A DNA stretch of 6,433 bases from Spirochaetales bacterium. GTDB taxonomy: Bacteria; Spirochaetota; Spirochaetia; JABEVK01. Below, piece after piece: positions 1-6,257 of this stretch. How positions within the stretch are numbered: position 1 is the stretch's first letter; each line of letters starts with the position of its first letter. The translations under genes and the position numbers were made by a program. Location of the stretch: contig JABEVL010000062.1 in NCBI GenBank assembly GCA_013043995.1, positions 1 through 6,433 on the forward strand, read 5' to 3'. The notes below the pieces were generated by a model that worked only from the letters and a program-made list of their open reading frames with translations, had not been told where the DNA came from and made no database searches.

Positions 1-1758
1 ATTTACGTTGGTAAGGCTAAAAATCTGGTCAACTGCGTTCGGTCGTACTTTTTATCGGGAAAGGACATCAAAACCCAGATTCTTGTGCGGCGAATCGACC
101 GCATCGAGTTTATCGTAACCGGAACCGAATACGAGGCCCTTCTTTTAGAAAATGTTCTGATCAAAGAGCACCGCCCGCGCTTTAACATCCTCCTGAAAGA
201 CGGAAAATCTTACCCGATGATCCGCTTGACCAAGGAAGACTTTCCCCGCGTTTTTAAAACCAGGCGCGTCGTCGAGGACGGGAGCGAATACTTTGGGCCC
301 TTTCCCAACATCCGCCACCTCGACTTGTACCTTGAGCTTTCGGAAAAACTCTTTCCGTTGCGCAAGTGCAAGGGGCCCCTCCGGCGCCGTCAGGAGCCTT
401 GCCTTTACTATCATTTAGGGAAATGCCAGGCCCCGTGCGTGGGCAAGGTTGACGTCGAAGGCTACCGAAGTCACGTTCTCCGCGTCAGGAACCTCCTTTC
501 AGGCAGGACGGCGAGTTTGATCAAAGAACTGACCGGACAGATGCAGAAAGCCAGCGCCGAACTGAGATTTGAAGCCGCCGCCGACCTGCGTGACACCTTG
601 AAAGCCCTGCGTGAACTTGAGGATGCCCAGAAGATCATCGATCTCAACCCCGAGCAGCGCGATTACGTGGGTTTGGCCAGCGAGGGGAACCACGCCAGCT
701 TCGTCGTTTTACAGATGCGGGGCGGAAAACTTCTGGGGCGCGACCTGTTTCAAACCGAAATCTACGGGTCGGAGGAAGAAGCTCTGGAGAGTTTTTTGGT
801 GTCCTACTACGGTCAGCGCCCGCCCCCGGGAGAGGCGGTCTACCTTTCCAAGCCCATCGAGCTTGAGAATGTGCGGCGTTTTTTGCAAGAGAAGGGCAAG
901 GGGGACCTCGAGATCCTTTTCCCTGAAGGCGGACGTCATCAATCAATTTTGAAAATGGCTGTGGAAAATGCTTGGATCGACCTGAAAAAGCGTCTGGAAA
1001 CGGGGGGGAACCAGCACGCCCTGGTCGAGCTCAAACGCGTTTTAAAGTTAGAAAAACTGCCTCATCGAATCGAAGGTTTCGATATTGCCCAACTGGACGG
1101 CACCAATCCTGTCGCTTCCCTGATCTCGTTTTGGAACGGTTCGCCCGACCGTAAAAATTACCGAAAGTTTCACATTAAAAGTCTCCAGGGGGCGATCGAT
1201 GACTTTCAGGCGATCAAGGAAGCCGTGGCCCGCCGCTACACCAGGCTCCTGAATGAAAACAAGGAATTACCGGATCTGATTTTGGTCGACGGAGGCAAGG
1301 GCCAGGTGAATTCCGCGTTCACAGTTTTGCAGGCTCTGGGGGTCTCGGTGCCCCTGATCGGATTGGCCAAACGCGACGAGGAGATTTTTCTTCCCCACGT
1401 GAGTGAACCCCTCTTATTGCCCAAAGGCTCGGCGGCCCTGCGTGTCCTGCAAGCTGTCCGCGACGAGACGCACAGGTTTGCCACGGGGTTCAACCAGGTT
1501 TTGCGTTCGCGCAAGCTCAAACTCGAAACCCTTGAGAGCGTGCCGGGGATCGGCATGGTTCGAAGCCGTGCTCTGATGAAAGAATTCGGTTCCCTGTCGG
1601 CTTTGTCGGATGCTGACCCCAGCGAGATTGCCCTGCGGGGAGGGGTACCCCTTGCCGTCGCCGAAACCGTCCGGGCCTACCTGCTCGATCGAGAAAAGCG
1701 AGAAAAAACGGTCGTGGAAATGAAAAGGACCCGCCGCACGGGCTTCTCGGGGGAATAA
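1..1758 (+). CDS. uvrC: UvrABC system protein C (excinuclease subnuclease), 5'-truncated by window edge
   Basis: UvrC makes both incisions in nucleotide excision repair after UvrA/UvrB damage loading; it is cytoplasmic. The frame is open from base 1, and 585 residues are visible. By alignment to E. coli UvrC from memory (YVG at Y32) about 30 N-terminal residues are missing, so the GTG at 85 is not the start. Domains in order: GIY-YIG nuclease (residues 1-65; YVG at 2-4, catalytic Glu50 in EALLLE, Asn62); four-Cys Fe-S site C123, C134, C142, C146, whose spacing (10, 7, 3) is nearly that of E. coli; UVR motif that binds UvrB (about 175-208); RNase H-like 5'-incision domain with D361 (GFDIAQ), D430 (VDGGKGQ) and H491 (RDETHRFA); and a C-terminal helix-hairpin-helix (VPGIG at 514-518). 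Odd point: residue 12 is Cys where the catalytic Arg of the 3'-incision site normally lies. No clear terminator follows the TAA. Confidence 0.97.
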   Translation: MYVGKAKNLVNCVRSYFLSGKDIKTQILVRRIDRIEFIVTGTEYEALLLENVLIKEHRPRFNILLKDGKSYPMIRLTKEDFPRVFKTRRVVEDGSEYFGPFPNIRHLDLYLELSEKLFPLRKCKGPLRRRQEPCLYYHLGKCQAPCVGKVDVEGYRSHVLRVRNLLSGRTASLIKELTGQMQKASAELRFEAAADLRDTLKALRELEDAQKIIDLNPEQRDYVGLASEGNHASFVVLQMRGGKLLGRDLFQTEIYGSEEEALESFLVSYYGQRPPPGEAVYLSKPIELENVRRFLQEKGKGDLEILFPEGGRHQSILKMAVENAWIDLKKRLETGGNQHALVELKRVLKLEKLPHRIEGFDIAQLDGTNPVASLISFWNGSPDRKNYRKFHIKSLQGAIDDFQAIKEAVARRYTRLLNENKELPDLILVDGGKGQVNSAFTVLQALGVSVPLIGLAKRDEEIFLPHVSEPLLLPKGSAALRVLQAVRDETHRFATGFNQVLRSRKLKLETLESVPGIGMVRSRALMKEFGSLSALSDADPSEIALRGGVPLAVAETVRAYLLDREKREKTVVEMKRTRRTGFSGE

Positions 1759-1980
1759 AAAGCTCTTAAAAATATGAACATCAGTCTCATTCGATCCAGC
1801 AAATGAAAAAAAATCAATGAAAAATATAAAGTTTGCGAAAACAGTTGCGCGATTTCCCGAGTGGGTTGATACTCAAAGTGCCTTTTACAAGACGGGGCGA
1901 ATCCTGCCTTTGCAGGTTTATTTCCGTGGCGCTTGGTTTCATGAAATGACCTGAGATTCCGTCGACTTGTGTTTTGGGAG

Positions 1981-2006
1981 CCCGAGCGGGCAGCGAAGTG
2001 CTCGGG
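1981..2006 (+). repeat. Inverted repeat (7-bp stem) just upstream of the glycosidase ribosome binding site
   Basis: CCCGAGC (1981-1987) and GCTCGGG (2000-2006) are perfect reverse complements around a 12-base loop. The stem ends 19 bases before the Shine-Dalgarno, so it does not itself cover the SD. It is followed by A8, not T, so it is not a plus-strand terminator. Its left part (1979-1996) resembles 4584-4602 in the ilvC/DUF2239 spacer, which suggests a dispersed repeat rather than a gene-specific regulator. This assignment is inference. Confidence 0.45.
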
Positions 2007-2025
2007 ATTGATCATAAAAAAAATC

Positions 2026-2030
2026 GGAGG
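2026..2030 (+). promoter_or_regulatory. Ribosome binding site of the glycosidase gene
   Basis: GGAGG lies five bases before the ATG at 2036. It fixes that start, which also places a well-formed signal peptide at the very N-terminus of the product. Confidence 0.85.
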
Positions 2031-2035
2031 CTTCA

Positions 2036-3871
2036 ATGCCATTCAAGCGAATTTTGTTCTTAATTTTCATTTTTGTTTTCTTTCCCGCAAGTTGGACGTG
2101 GGCGACTGTGAGTACGCTCCAGGAGTCTCACGGAAAATGGACCCTTTTAGTCGATGGGAAACCTTACTTTGTGAAGGGTGTGACCTTCGGGATAGCGTAC
2201 ACCCAAAAAAATATTGACCTCTACATGGACCAGCTCGTACACCTTGGGTGCAACACGGTCCGTACTTGGGGCGTTGGTGCAGACACCCAGATGCTCATGG
2301 ACTCCGCCCAGAGACATGGGATCAAGGTCATGTTGGGGCTTTGGCTGCGCCACGGTAAAGCGGGAATGGAAGGTGATGATGCCTTTGACTGGGTCAATGA
2401 TACGGCCGGGCGTGAAGCTCAGTGGACAGACACCCTTGAGGCGGTCCGAAAGTATAAGGATGATCCGGCTCTTCTGATGTGGGGCGTCGGCAACGAAGTC
2501 ATTTTGAATATAGGAACTGAAAAAGCAAAAATCGCCTACGCAAAGTTTCTTGAAAAGTTATGCCTTGCCATCAAAAAAATTGATCCCAACCATTTAATTG
2601 CTTCAGCCTCCGCTTGGACTGTCGATGCTGCCTATTGGGCCAAGTACGATCCGGCTATCGACGTTTACGGACTGAACGTCTACGGCGCCGGGGCTGCCGT
2701 GGTTGACAAGGCCGTCGAAAAGCTGGGAGTCGACAAACCTTATCTTTTAACCGAGTTTGGAGCTCAAGGAGAATGGGAAGTTCCCAAAGACTCAAACGGT
2801 TTGCCCATTGAGCCCTCCGACCAGGAAAAATACTCTACCATTGCGACGGGATGGACAAAATGGGTCGAGAATAAGCCCACGTGTTTGGGCGGGTTTGTTT
2901 TCAATTTTGGCAACGGATGGGACCACGGAGCTGTCTGGTTGAGTCTTATGATGAAAGATTACAAGCGGCCGATGTACTGGGCAACGCTTAAGGCCTTTAC
3001 AGGAAAATCTCCGGCTGTAAAACCCGTGATGATCACCCAATATGAGATTCAAAAAAATAGCGCGAAACCTGGCGACTGGGTTCCTATTTCAGTAGCAACC
3101 TCCGGCCCCAGCTCGGGTCTGCAGGTCTCGATGTATTTCAATGACCGAACAGGGGTGAGAGAGCATCGTGACGCGATTTTTCCTCTGAAAATCAAGGGAA
3201 ATTTGAGCTCGGGGATTGATTTCCAAGTTCCCAAAATCCTGGGTGTTCTTAAGATTTATGTGTTTATTTCAGACGAACAAAAAAACCTTGCCATTGCTCA
3301 AAAGTCCTTCGTCGTCACAGACGGGTCGGGCAAGGTTTTGACTGCGGCAAAGAAATCAGGCGTCCTGCCCTTGGTCGTCTACGATGATGACCCCAGAATT
3401 ACAGGAGTGGAGGAGCCCTTCGTTGCGAGTGGAATGATGGGAAACTATGATTCACTCACACTGGATCTCGGCAGCACGGATCATCCCGAAGACGGTCAAA
3501 CCTGCCTGAAAGTCAGCTACAATGCTTATGTCGGTTGGGTGGGCTGTGCGTGGCAGACGCCCGCCAACAATTGGGGAACGATGCCTGGCGGATATAATCT
3601 GACGGGTGCAAAAACGCTCTCGTTTTGGGCCAGAGGGACAACCGGAGAAGAGAAGGTTTCGTTTGGTTACGGGATGATCGACTCAAATGCCAAATATTAT
3701 GATTCCTCCAAAAAAGGAACGGGTGATTTTTATCTGACACGGCACTGGAAAAAATACACGATTGATTTGTCCGGGCAAAACATGAGCAACATCATTACGG
3801 GTTTTTACTTTTTCACAAGTTCCAATGGCGTTCCTGTAACGTTTTATCTTGATGATATTGAATATAACTAG
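2036..3871 (+). CDS. Exported TIM-barrel glycoside hydrolase (GH2/GH5-like clan) with C-terminal carbohydrate-binding-like domain
   Basis: The product has 611 residues. Residues 1-23 form a signal peptide: Lys-Arg, then a run of Ile/Leu/Phe, then a likely cut after TWA. The enzyme should therefore act in the periplasm or outside the cell. Residues about 30-325 form a retaining (alpha/beta)8 glycosidase barrel: VDGKPYFVKGVTF opens it, WGVGNEV carries the likely acid/base Glu154 on strand 4, and LLTEFGAQGEWE carries the likely nucleophile Glu240 on strand 7. The pair fits clan GH-A. A beta-rich linker domain of about 330-440 follows (starting near MITQYEI). Residues about 445-611 look like a jelly-roll binding module (LSFWARG, WKKYTIDLSG, FYLDDIEY), similar in style to the CBM4/CBM11 group. 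The substrate cannot be read; a beta-glucan is a guess. The gene looks AT-richer than its neighbours (not computed). It stands alone, convergent with the DUF2239 gene. Confidence 0.88.
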   Translation: MPFKRILFLIFIFVFFPASWTWATVSTLQESHGKWTLLVDGKPYFVKGVTFGIAYTQKNIDLYMDQLVHLGCNTVRTWGVGADTQMLMDSAQRHGIKVMLGLWLRHGKAGMEGDDAFDWVNDTAGREAQWTDTLEAVRKYKDDPALLMWGVGNEVILNIGTEKAKIAYAKFLEKLCLAIKKIDPNHLIASASAWTVDAAYWAKYDPAIDVYGLNVYGAGAAVVDKAVEKLGVDKPYLLTEFGAQGEWEVPKDSNGLPIEPSDQEKYSTIATGWTKWVENKPTCLGGFVFNFGNGWDHGAVWLSLMMKDYKRPMYWATLKAFTGKSPAVKPVMITQYEIQKNSAKPGDWVPISVATSGPSSGLQVSMYFNDRTGVREHRDAIFPLKIKGNLSSGIDFQVPKILGVLKIYVFISDEQKNLAIAQKSFVVTDGSGKVLTAAKKSGVLPLVVYDDDPRITGVEEPFVASGMMGNYDSLTLDLGSTDHPEDGQTCLKVSYNAYVGWVGCAWQTPANNWGTMPGGYNLTGAKTLSFWARGTTGEEKVSFGYGMIDSNAKYYDSSKKGTGDFYLTRHWKKYTIDLSGQNMSNIITGFYFFTSSNGVPVTFYLDDIEYN

Positions 3872-3875
3872 CGTT

Positions 3876-3903
3876 GGGCTCGCCCGCTGCGGGGGTCTGG
3901 CCC
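3876..3903. terminator. Possible bidirectional hairpin between convergent genes
   Basis: The 32-base gap between the two convergent stop codons can fold on either strand: GGGC (3876-3879) with GCCC (3900-3903) outside and CCCG (3883-3886) with CGGG (3890-3893) inside, with unpaired bases between. Neither side has a T-run, so a classical intrinsic terminator is not shown. The position is the main argument for a termination role. Confidence 0.3.
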
Positions 3904-4425
3904 TCATGACCACGTTGCCACCAGCTCAGGAAGGTCGCCGGACCAGTGGGAAGCAAGCCTTTTGAGGCTTTCCCTGTCTCCGGCGTAAAGGGCGCGGGAG
4001 GCTTCTTCAAACCCGGGCTCGTTCCCTGCTAAAGCCCATAAGATCTTGCCCAAAACTTCGAGACGTTTCTTCGGGTCGCGGGCTTCTTTTTCCATGGTTT
4101 CTTCCACAAGTTTACGGAGGGTGCCCGAAGCCCGGCCGGGCTGGGCCTCAAGCCAGGCCCAGTGACGCGGCAGAAGTGTGACCTCCGTACTCACCACCCC
4201 CAGCCTGGGGCGGCCGGGCCCGGTTTTGGCCGCTGGCTCGGCCACCGAGGCCAAGATTTCTTCAAGGCTCCCTGACAAATTGAAATCAGTTTGAGCCCCA
4301 GTCTTATGATTAAAAAACAGCAGGCCGCCGGCCTGCCGCTGGGGATAAACCCGGGTGAGAACATCCTCAAGCGACCCACTTGCCAATCGAGTCGTTCCAA
4401 TAAAGGCAGAATAAATATCTTCCAT
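3904..4425 (-). CDS. DUF2239 family protein
   Basis: A 173-residue protein of unknown function, recognised as DUF2239 by its signature: GPGRPRLGVV (69-78), then EVTLLPRHWAWLEAQPG (81-97), then AGNEPGFEEASRALYAGD (133-150). The N-terminal part (MEDIYSAFIGTTRLASGSLE) is also typical, with a short beta-rich segment and a GLLFFNHKTGAQTDFNL stretch. It has no signal peptide or membrane segment, so it is probably cytoplasmic. The PGRP segment and the basic helical C-terminal half could suit nucleic-acid binding, but that is inference. The frame stays open upstream to 4641, but family similarity begins at the ATG at 4425, and an extended -10 promoter ends six bases before it. There is no Shine-Dalgarno, so a leaderless mRNA is predicted. 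It lies downstream of ilvC on the same strand, 252 bases away and with its own promoter. Confidence 0.88.
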   Translation of the reverse strand: MEDIYSAFIGTTRLASGSLEDVLTRVYPQRQAGGLLFFNHKTGAQTDFNLSGSLEEILASVAEPAAKTGPGRPRLGVVSTEVTLLPRHWAWLEAQPGRASGTLRKLVEETMEKEARDPKKRLEVLGKILWALAGNEPGFEEASRALYAGDRESLKRLASHWSGDLPELVATWS

Positions 4426-4431
4426 GGGGTA

Positions 4432-4460
4432 TTTATACCAGGGTAAAAATAAAAGCGCAA
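4432..4460 (-). promoter_or_regulatory. Sigma70 promoter with extended -10 for the DUF2239 gene (leaderless geometry)
   Basis: Reading the minus strand: -35 TTGCGC (4460-4455), a 17-base spacer ending in TGG, then -10 TATAAA (4437-4432). TG one base before the -10 gives an extended -10. Six bases (TACCCC) then separate the -10 from the ATG, so the expected +1 is the A of the start codon. Confidence 0.7.
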
Positions 4461-4677
4461 GAGCCGCCCCCCGAAACCGCCAGGCCGAAGCGACCAGCTC
4501 ATCAGCCCCCCACACGTCGCAAGACGCCAGGGGTCGGCGAGCCCGAGAAAAAAGTGAGGCGACGGAGATCGCCGCCCTGGCTAAGCCGAGCGGGGACAGC
4601 GACGCGCGGAGCGTGGCCTTAGCCACGTGAGCACGGAGCAACCCCCGAGACGACGCCAGGACGGCGAGATCCTAGCC
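4461..4677. repeat. GC-rich non-coding spacer made of reiterated words; candidate dispersed repeat element
   Basis: The spacer between the ilvC stop and the DUF2239 promoter contains pairs of the same words on the plus strand: GACGCCAGG at 4523-4531 and 4652-4660, CGGCGAG at 4535-4541 and 4662-4668, CCCGAGA at 4542-4548 and 4644-4650, and GACGGAGATC at 4561-4570 with GACGGCGAGATC at 4660-4671. It also has hairpins CGTGGC-CTTA-GCCACG (4612-4627) and GGCGA-N6-TCGCC (4558-4573). Open frames cross it on both strands but none has a start signal or a recognisable product. A repeat family, or a structured RNA 3' end for ilvC, fits best. No T-run terminator for ilvC is obvious, although the minus strand has T6 following the GGCGA/TCGCC hairpin (at 4553-4548). 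Confidence 0.5.
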
Positions 4678-6147
4678 TCAAATGATGGCTTTCATGGCGG
4701 TCATATACCCCCGCAGCTTCTTCCCGACGATTTCAACGGGGTGGTTGCGGATGGAGTCGTTGACCTGGTTGAGCACGGCGTTCGGAACGTGGGCATCCTT
4801 GATGGGCAGTCCTTTGCCGATGACGTCGGTGTCCACGGTTTTCATGAAGTTGCCCAAGAGGGGACGGCAGGCGTTGTCGAAAAGGTAGCAACCGTACTCG
4901 GCGGTGTCCGAAATCACTTTGTTCATCTCGTAGAGTTTTTTGCGGGCGATAAGGTTGGCGATGAGAGGGACTTCGTGCAGGGATTCGTAGTAGGCGCTTT
5001 CGGGTTTCATTCCGGCGTCGGTCATCGTTTCAAAGGCGAGTTCGACACCGGCCTTGACCATGGCAACCATCAGGATTCCCTTGTCAAAGTATTCTTGTTC
5101 ATTGATGGCGGTGGTCGCGGCGGCGGTCTGTTCGAAAGCCGTCTTGCCTGTCGCTTCGCGCCAAGCCAGCAGGTCTTTGTCGCCCGCCTTCCAGTCGTCC
5201 ATCATGCCCGAACTGAAACGCCCGCTGATGATGTCGTCCTGGTGTTTTTGGTACAACGGGGCCATGATTTTTTTCAGTTCTGCGGCCAGCTCGTTCGCCT
5301 TGATTTTGGCAGGGTTCGACAGACGGTCCATCATCAGGCTGATACCGCCGAACTTGAGGGCCTCGGTGATGGTTTCCCAGCCGTACTGGATAAACTTGGC
5401 CGCCCAATTCTTGTCGACGCCTTTTTCGACCATCTTGTCAAAGCACAGCAACGACCCCGTCTGAAGCATACCGCACAGGATCGTTTGCTCGCCCATCAGG
5501 TCTGATTTGACCTCGGCGACAAAGCTCGATTGAAGCACACCGGCCCGGTCTCCGCCCGTACCGCTGGCTAAGGCCTTGGCGAATGCCAGCCCCTTGCCTT
5601 CGGCGTCGTTTTCGGGGTGAACGGCGATCAGGGTGGGGATACCAAAACCGCGTTTGTATTCTTCGCGCACTTCGGAACCGGGACCCTTGGGAGCCATCAT
5701 GACGACCGTGATGTCCTTGCGGATCTGCAGGCCTTCTTCGACGATGTTAAAACCGTGGCTGTACCACAACACCGAGCCTTTTTTCATCAGCGGCTGAACG
5801 GCTCCGATGACGGGGGTGTGCTGCTTGTCCGGGGTGAGGTTGCCCACGACGTCCGCGGTGGGGATGAGTTCCTCGTAGGTTCCCACCTTAAAACCGTTGT
5901 CGGTGGCGTTCTTCCAGCTGGCGCGTTTTTCGGCGATGGCTTCTTTGCGCAAGGCGTAGCTGACGTCCAGGCCCGAATCGCGAAGGTTCAGACCCTGGTT
6001 GAGGCCCTGGGCGCCCGCACCGACGATGACGATTTTTTTCCCTTTCAGGACGTTCACGCCATCTGTGAATTCGGCCTTGTCCATAAAACGGCAGACGCCG
6101 AGTTGGAGCAACTGCTGGCGCAGACTCAACGTGTTAAAATAATTCAT
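4678..6147 (-). CDS. ilvC: Ketol-acid reductoisomerase (NADP+), class II
   Basis: IlvC converts 2-acetolactate or 2-aceto-2-hydroxybutyrate to the dihydroxy acid (Mg2+ and NADPH) in valine, leucine and isoleucine synthesis; it is cytoplasmic. The 489 residues match the long class II form (E. coli 491), with a doubled C-terminal helical domain. The Rossmann motif is GAGAQGLNQG (43-52). The NADPH-selecting residues Arg67, Arg75 and Ser77 match E. coli R68, R76 and S78. Active-site residues are present with a one-residue offset: His131, Lys154, Asp216, Glu220, Glu388, Glu392, Ser413. The start at 6147 (MNYFNTLSLRQQL) is set by homology and by an AAGGAG Shine-Dalgarno; a 19-residue upstream in-frame extension runs into the leader hairpins and is not used. 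No ilvB, ilvN or ilvD lies beside it. It is divergent from the DUF2786 gene and has a structured leader of about 114 bases. Confidence 0.98.
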   Translation of the reverse strand: MNYFNTLSLRQQLLQLGVCRFMDKAEFTDGVNVLKGKKIVIVGAGAQGLNQGLNLRDSGLDVSYALRKEAIAEKRASWKNATDNGFKVGTYEELIPTADVVGNLTPDKQHTPVIGAVQPLMKKGSVLWYSHGFNIVEEGLQIRKDITVVMMAPKGPGSEVREEYKRGFGIPTLIAVHPENDAEGKGLAFAKALASGTGGDRAGVLQSSFVAEVKSDLMGEQTILCGMLQTGSLLCFDKMVEKGVDKNWAAKFIQYGWETITEALKFGGISLMMDRLSNPAKIKANELAAELKKIMAPLYQKHQDDIISGRFSSGMMDDWKAGDKDLLAWREATGKTAFEQTAAATTAINEQEYFDKGILMVAMVKAGVELAFETMTDAGMKPESAYYESLHEVPLIANLIARKKLYEMNKVISDTAEYGCYLFDNACRPLLGNFMKTVDTDVIGKGLPIKDAHVPNAVLNQVNDSIRNHPVEIVGKKLRGYMTAMKAII

Positions 6148-6152
6148 GATTT

Positions 6153-6158
6153 CTCCTT
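6153..6158 (-). promoter_or_regulatory. Ribosome binding site of ilvC
   Basis: AAGGAG on the minus strand, five bases before the ATG at 6147. It decides between this start and the longer open frame that begins at 6204. Confidence 0.88.
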
Positions 6159-6169
6159 GCAATGTGTGG

Positions 6170-6245
6170 GGGGGAAGTCTCCCCCTCGGCCGGGCTTCCG
6201 GCAAGCCGGCGATCCCGGCCTACCCCCTCGCCGGGCGACGCCCGG
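6170..6245 (-). promoter_or_regulatory. Structured ilvC 5' leader: three consecutive hairpins
   Basis: Three strong stems lie between the ilvC promoter and its RBS. In plus coordinates they are: CCGGGC/GCCCGG (6231-6236 with 6240-6245, 3-base loop); GGCCGGG/CCCGGCC (6188-6194 with 6214-6220) enclosing CCGGC/GCCGG (6198-6202 with 6205-6209); and GGGGGA/TCCCCC (6170-6175 with 6180-6185). CCCCCTCGGCCGGG (6181-6194) recurs as CCCCCTCGCCGGG (6223-6235), so arms of different stems can exchange partners. The minus strand between the predicted +1 and the RBS has no ATG- or GTG-started leader peptide rich in Ile, Leu or Val, so classical ilv attenuation is not supported. A repeat element inserted in the leader is equally possible. 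Confidence 0.5.
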
Positions 6246-6257
6246 ACCCCTTTTTTT
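6231..6257 (+). terminator. Intrinsic-terminator-shaped hairpin plus T7, plus-strand orientation
   Basis: CCGGGC-GAC-GCCCGG (6231-6245) is followed by ACCCC and then T7 (6251-6257). The five bases between stem and T-run weaken the case. No plus-strand gene lies upstream, so it could only stop antisense transcription entering from ilvC towards the DUF2786 gene. The T-run may simply be chance. Confidence 0.35.

Larger units (their letters stand above)
1759..2035. other. Spacer between uvrC and the glycosidase gene
   Basis: A 277-base, AT-rich gap. It holds a small hairpin CCTGC-CTTT-GCAGG (1903-1916), a 10-base palindrome TTTCATGAAA (1937-1946) and a 7-bp inverted repeat at 1981-2006 listed separately. 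A 45-codon ATG-to-TGA frame runs from 1817 to 1954 but has no Shine-Dalgarno and no recognised family, so it is not called as a gene. I could not find a convincing sigma70 or sigma54 promoter for the downstream gene, although the gap is long enough to contain one. No T-run terminator follows uvrC. Confidence 0.5.

Noticed and set aside
85..87. GTG as the start of uvrC
   Set aside because: The frame is open to base 1 and the upstream residues (YVGKAKNL, VRSYF) are core GIY-YIG sequence, so the gene simply enters from outside the window.
1845..1925. tRNA-like words (CCGAGTGGGTTGA and GGGGCGAATCC) suggesting a Ser/Leu-type tRNA
   Set aside because: No 7-bp acceptor stem, no proper anticodon arm and no correctly placed T arm could be formed.
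1926..1943. TGGC followed by TT as a sigma54 promoter before the glycosidase
   Set aside because: The -12 element lacks GC at the required spacing.
4426..4641. 72-residue N-terminal extension of the DUF2239 protein
   Set aside because: It is an open frame through the GC-rich repeat spacer, has no ribosome binding site, and the promoter lies inside it immediately before the family start.
4627..5505. 292-codon plus-strand frame antisense to ilvC
   Set aside because: It mirrors ilvC codons, has low-complexity Val/Gly/His/Phe composition typical of antisense frames, and ilvC is certain.
6148..6204. 19-residue N-terminal extension of IlvC starting at a TTG
   Set aside because: It has no family similarity, runs through the leader hairpins, and the ATG at 6147 has a proper AAGGAG five bases upstream.
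6214..6250. G-quadruplex on the minus strand of the ilvC leader
   Set aside because: The G-tracts are interleaved with matching C-tracts that form strong ordinary stems, and loop lengths are poor for a stable quadruplex.
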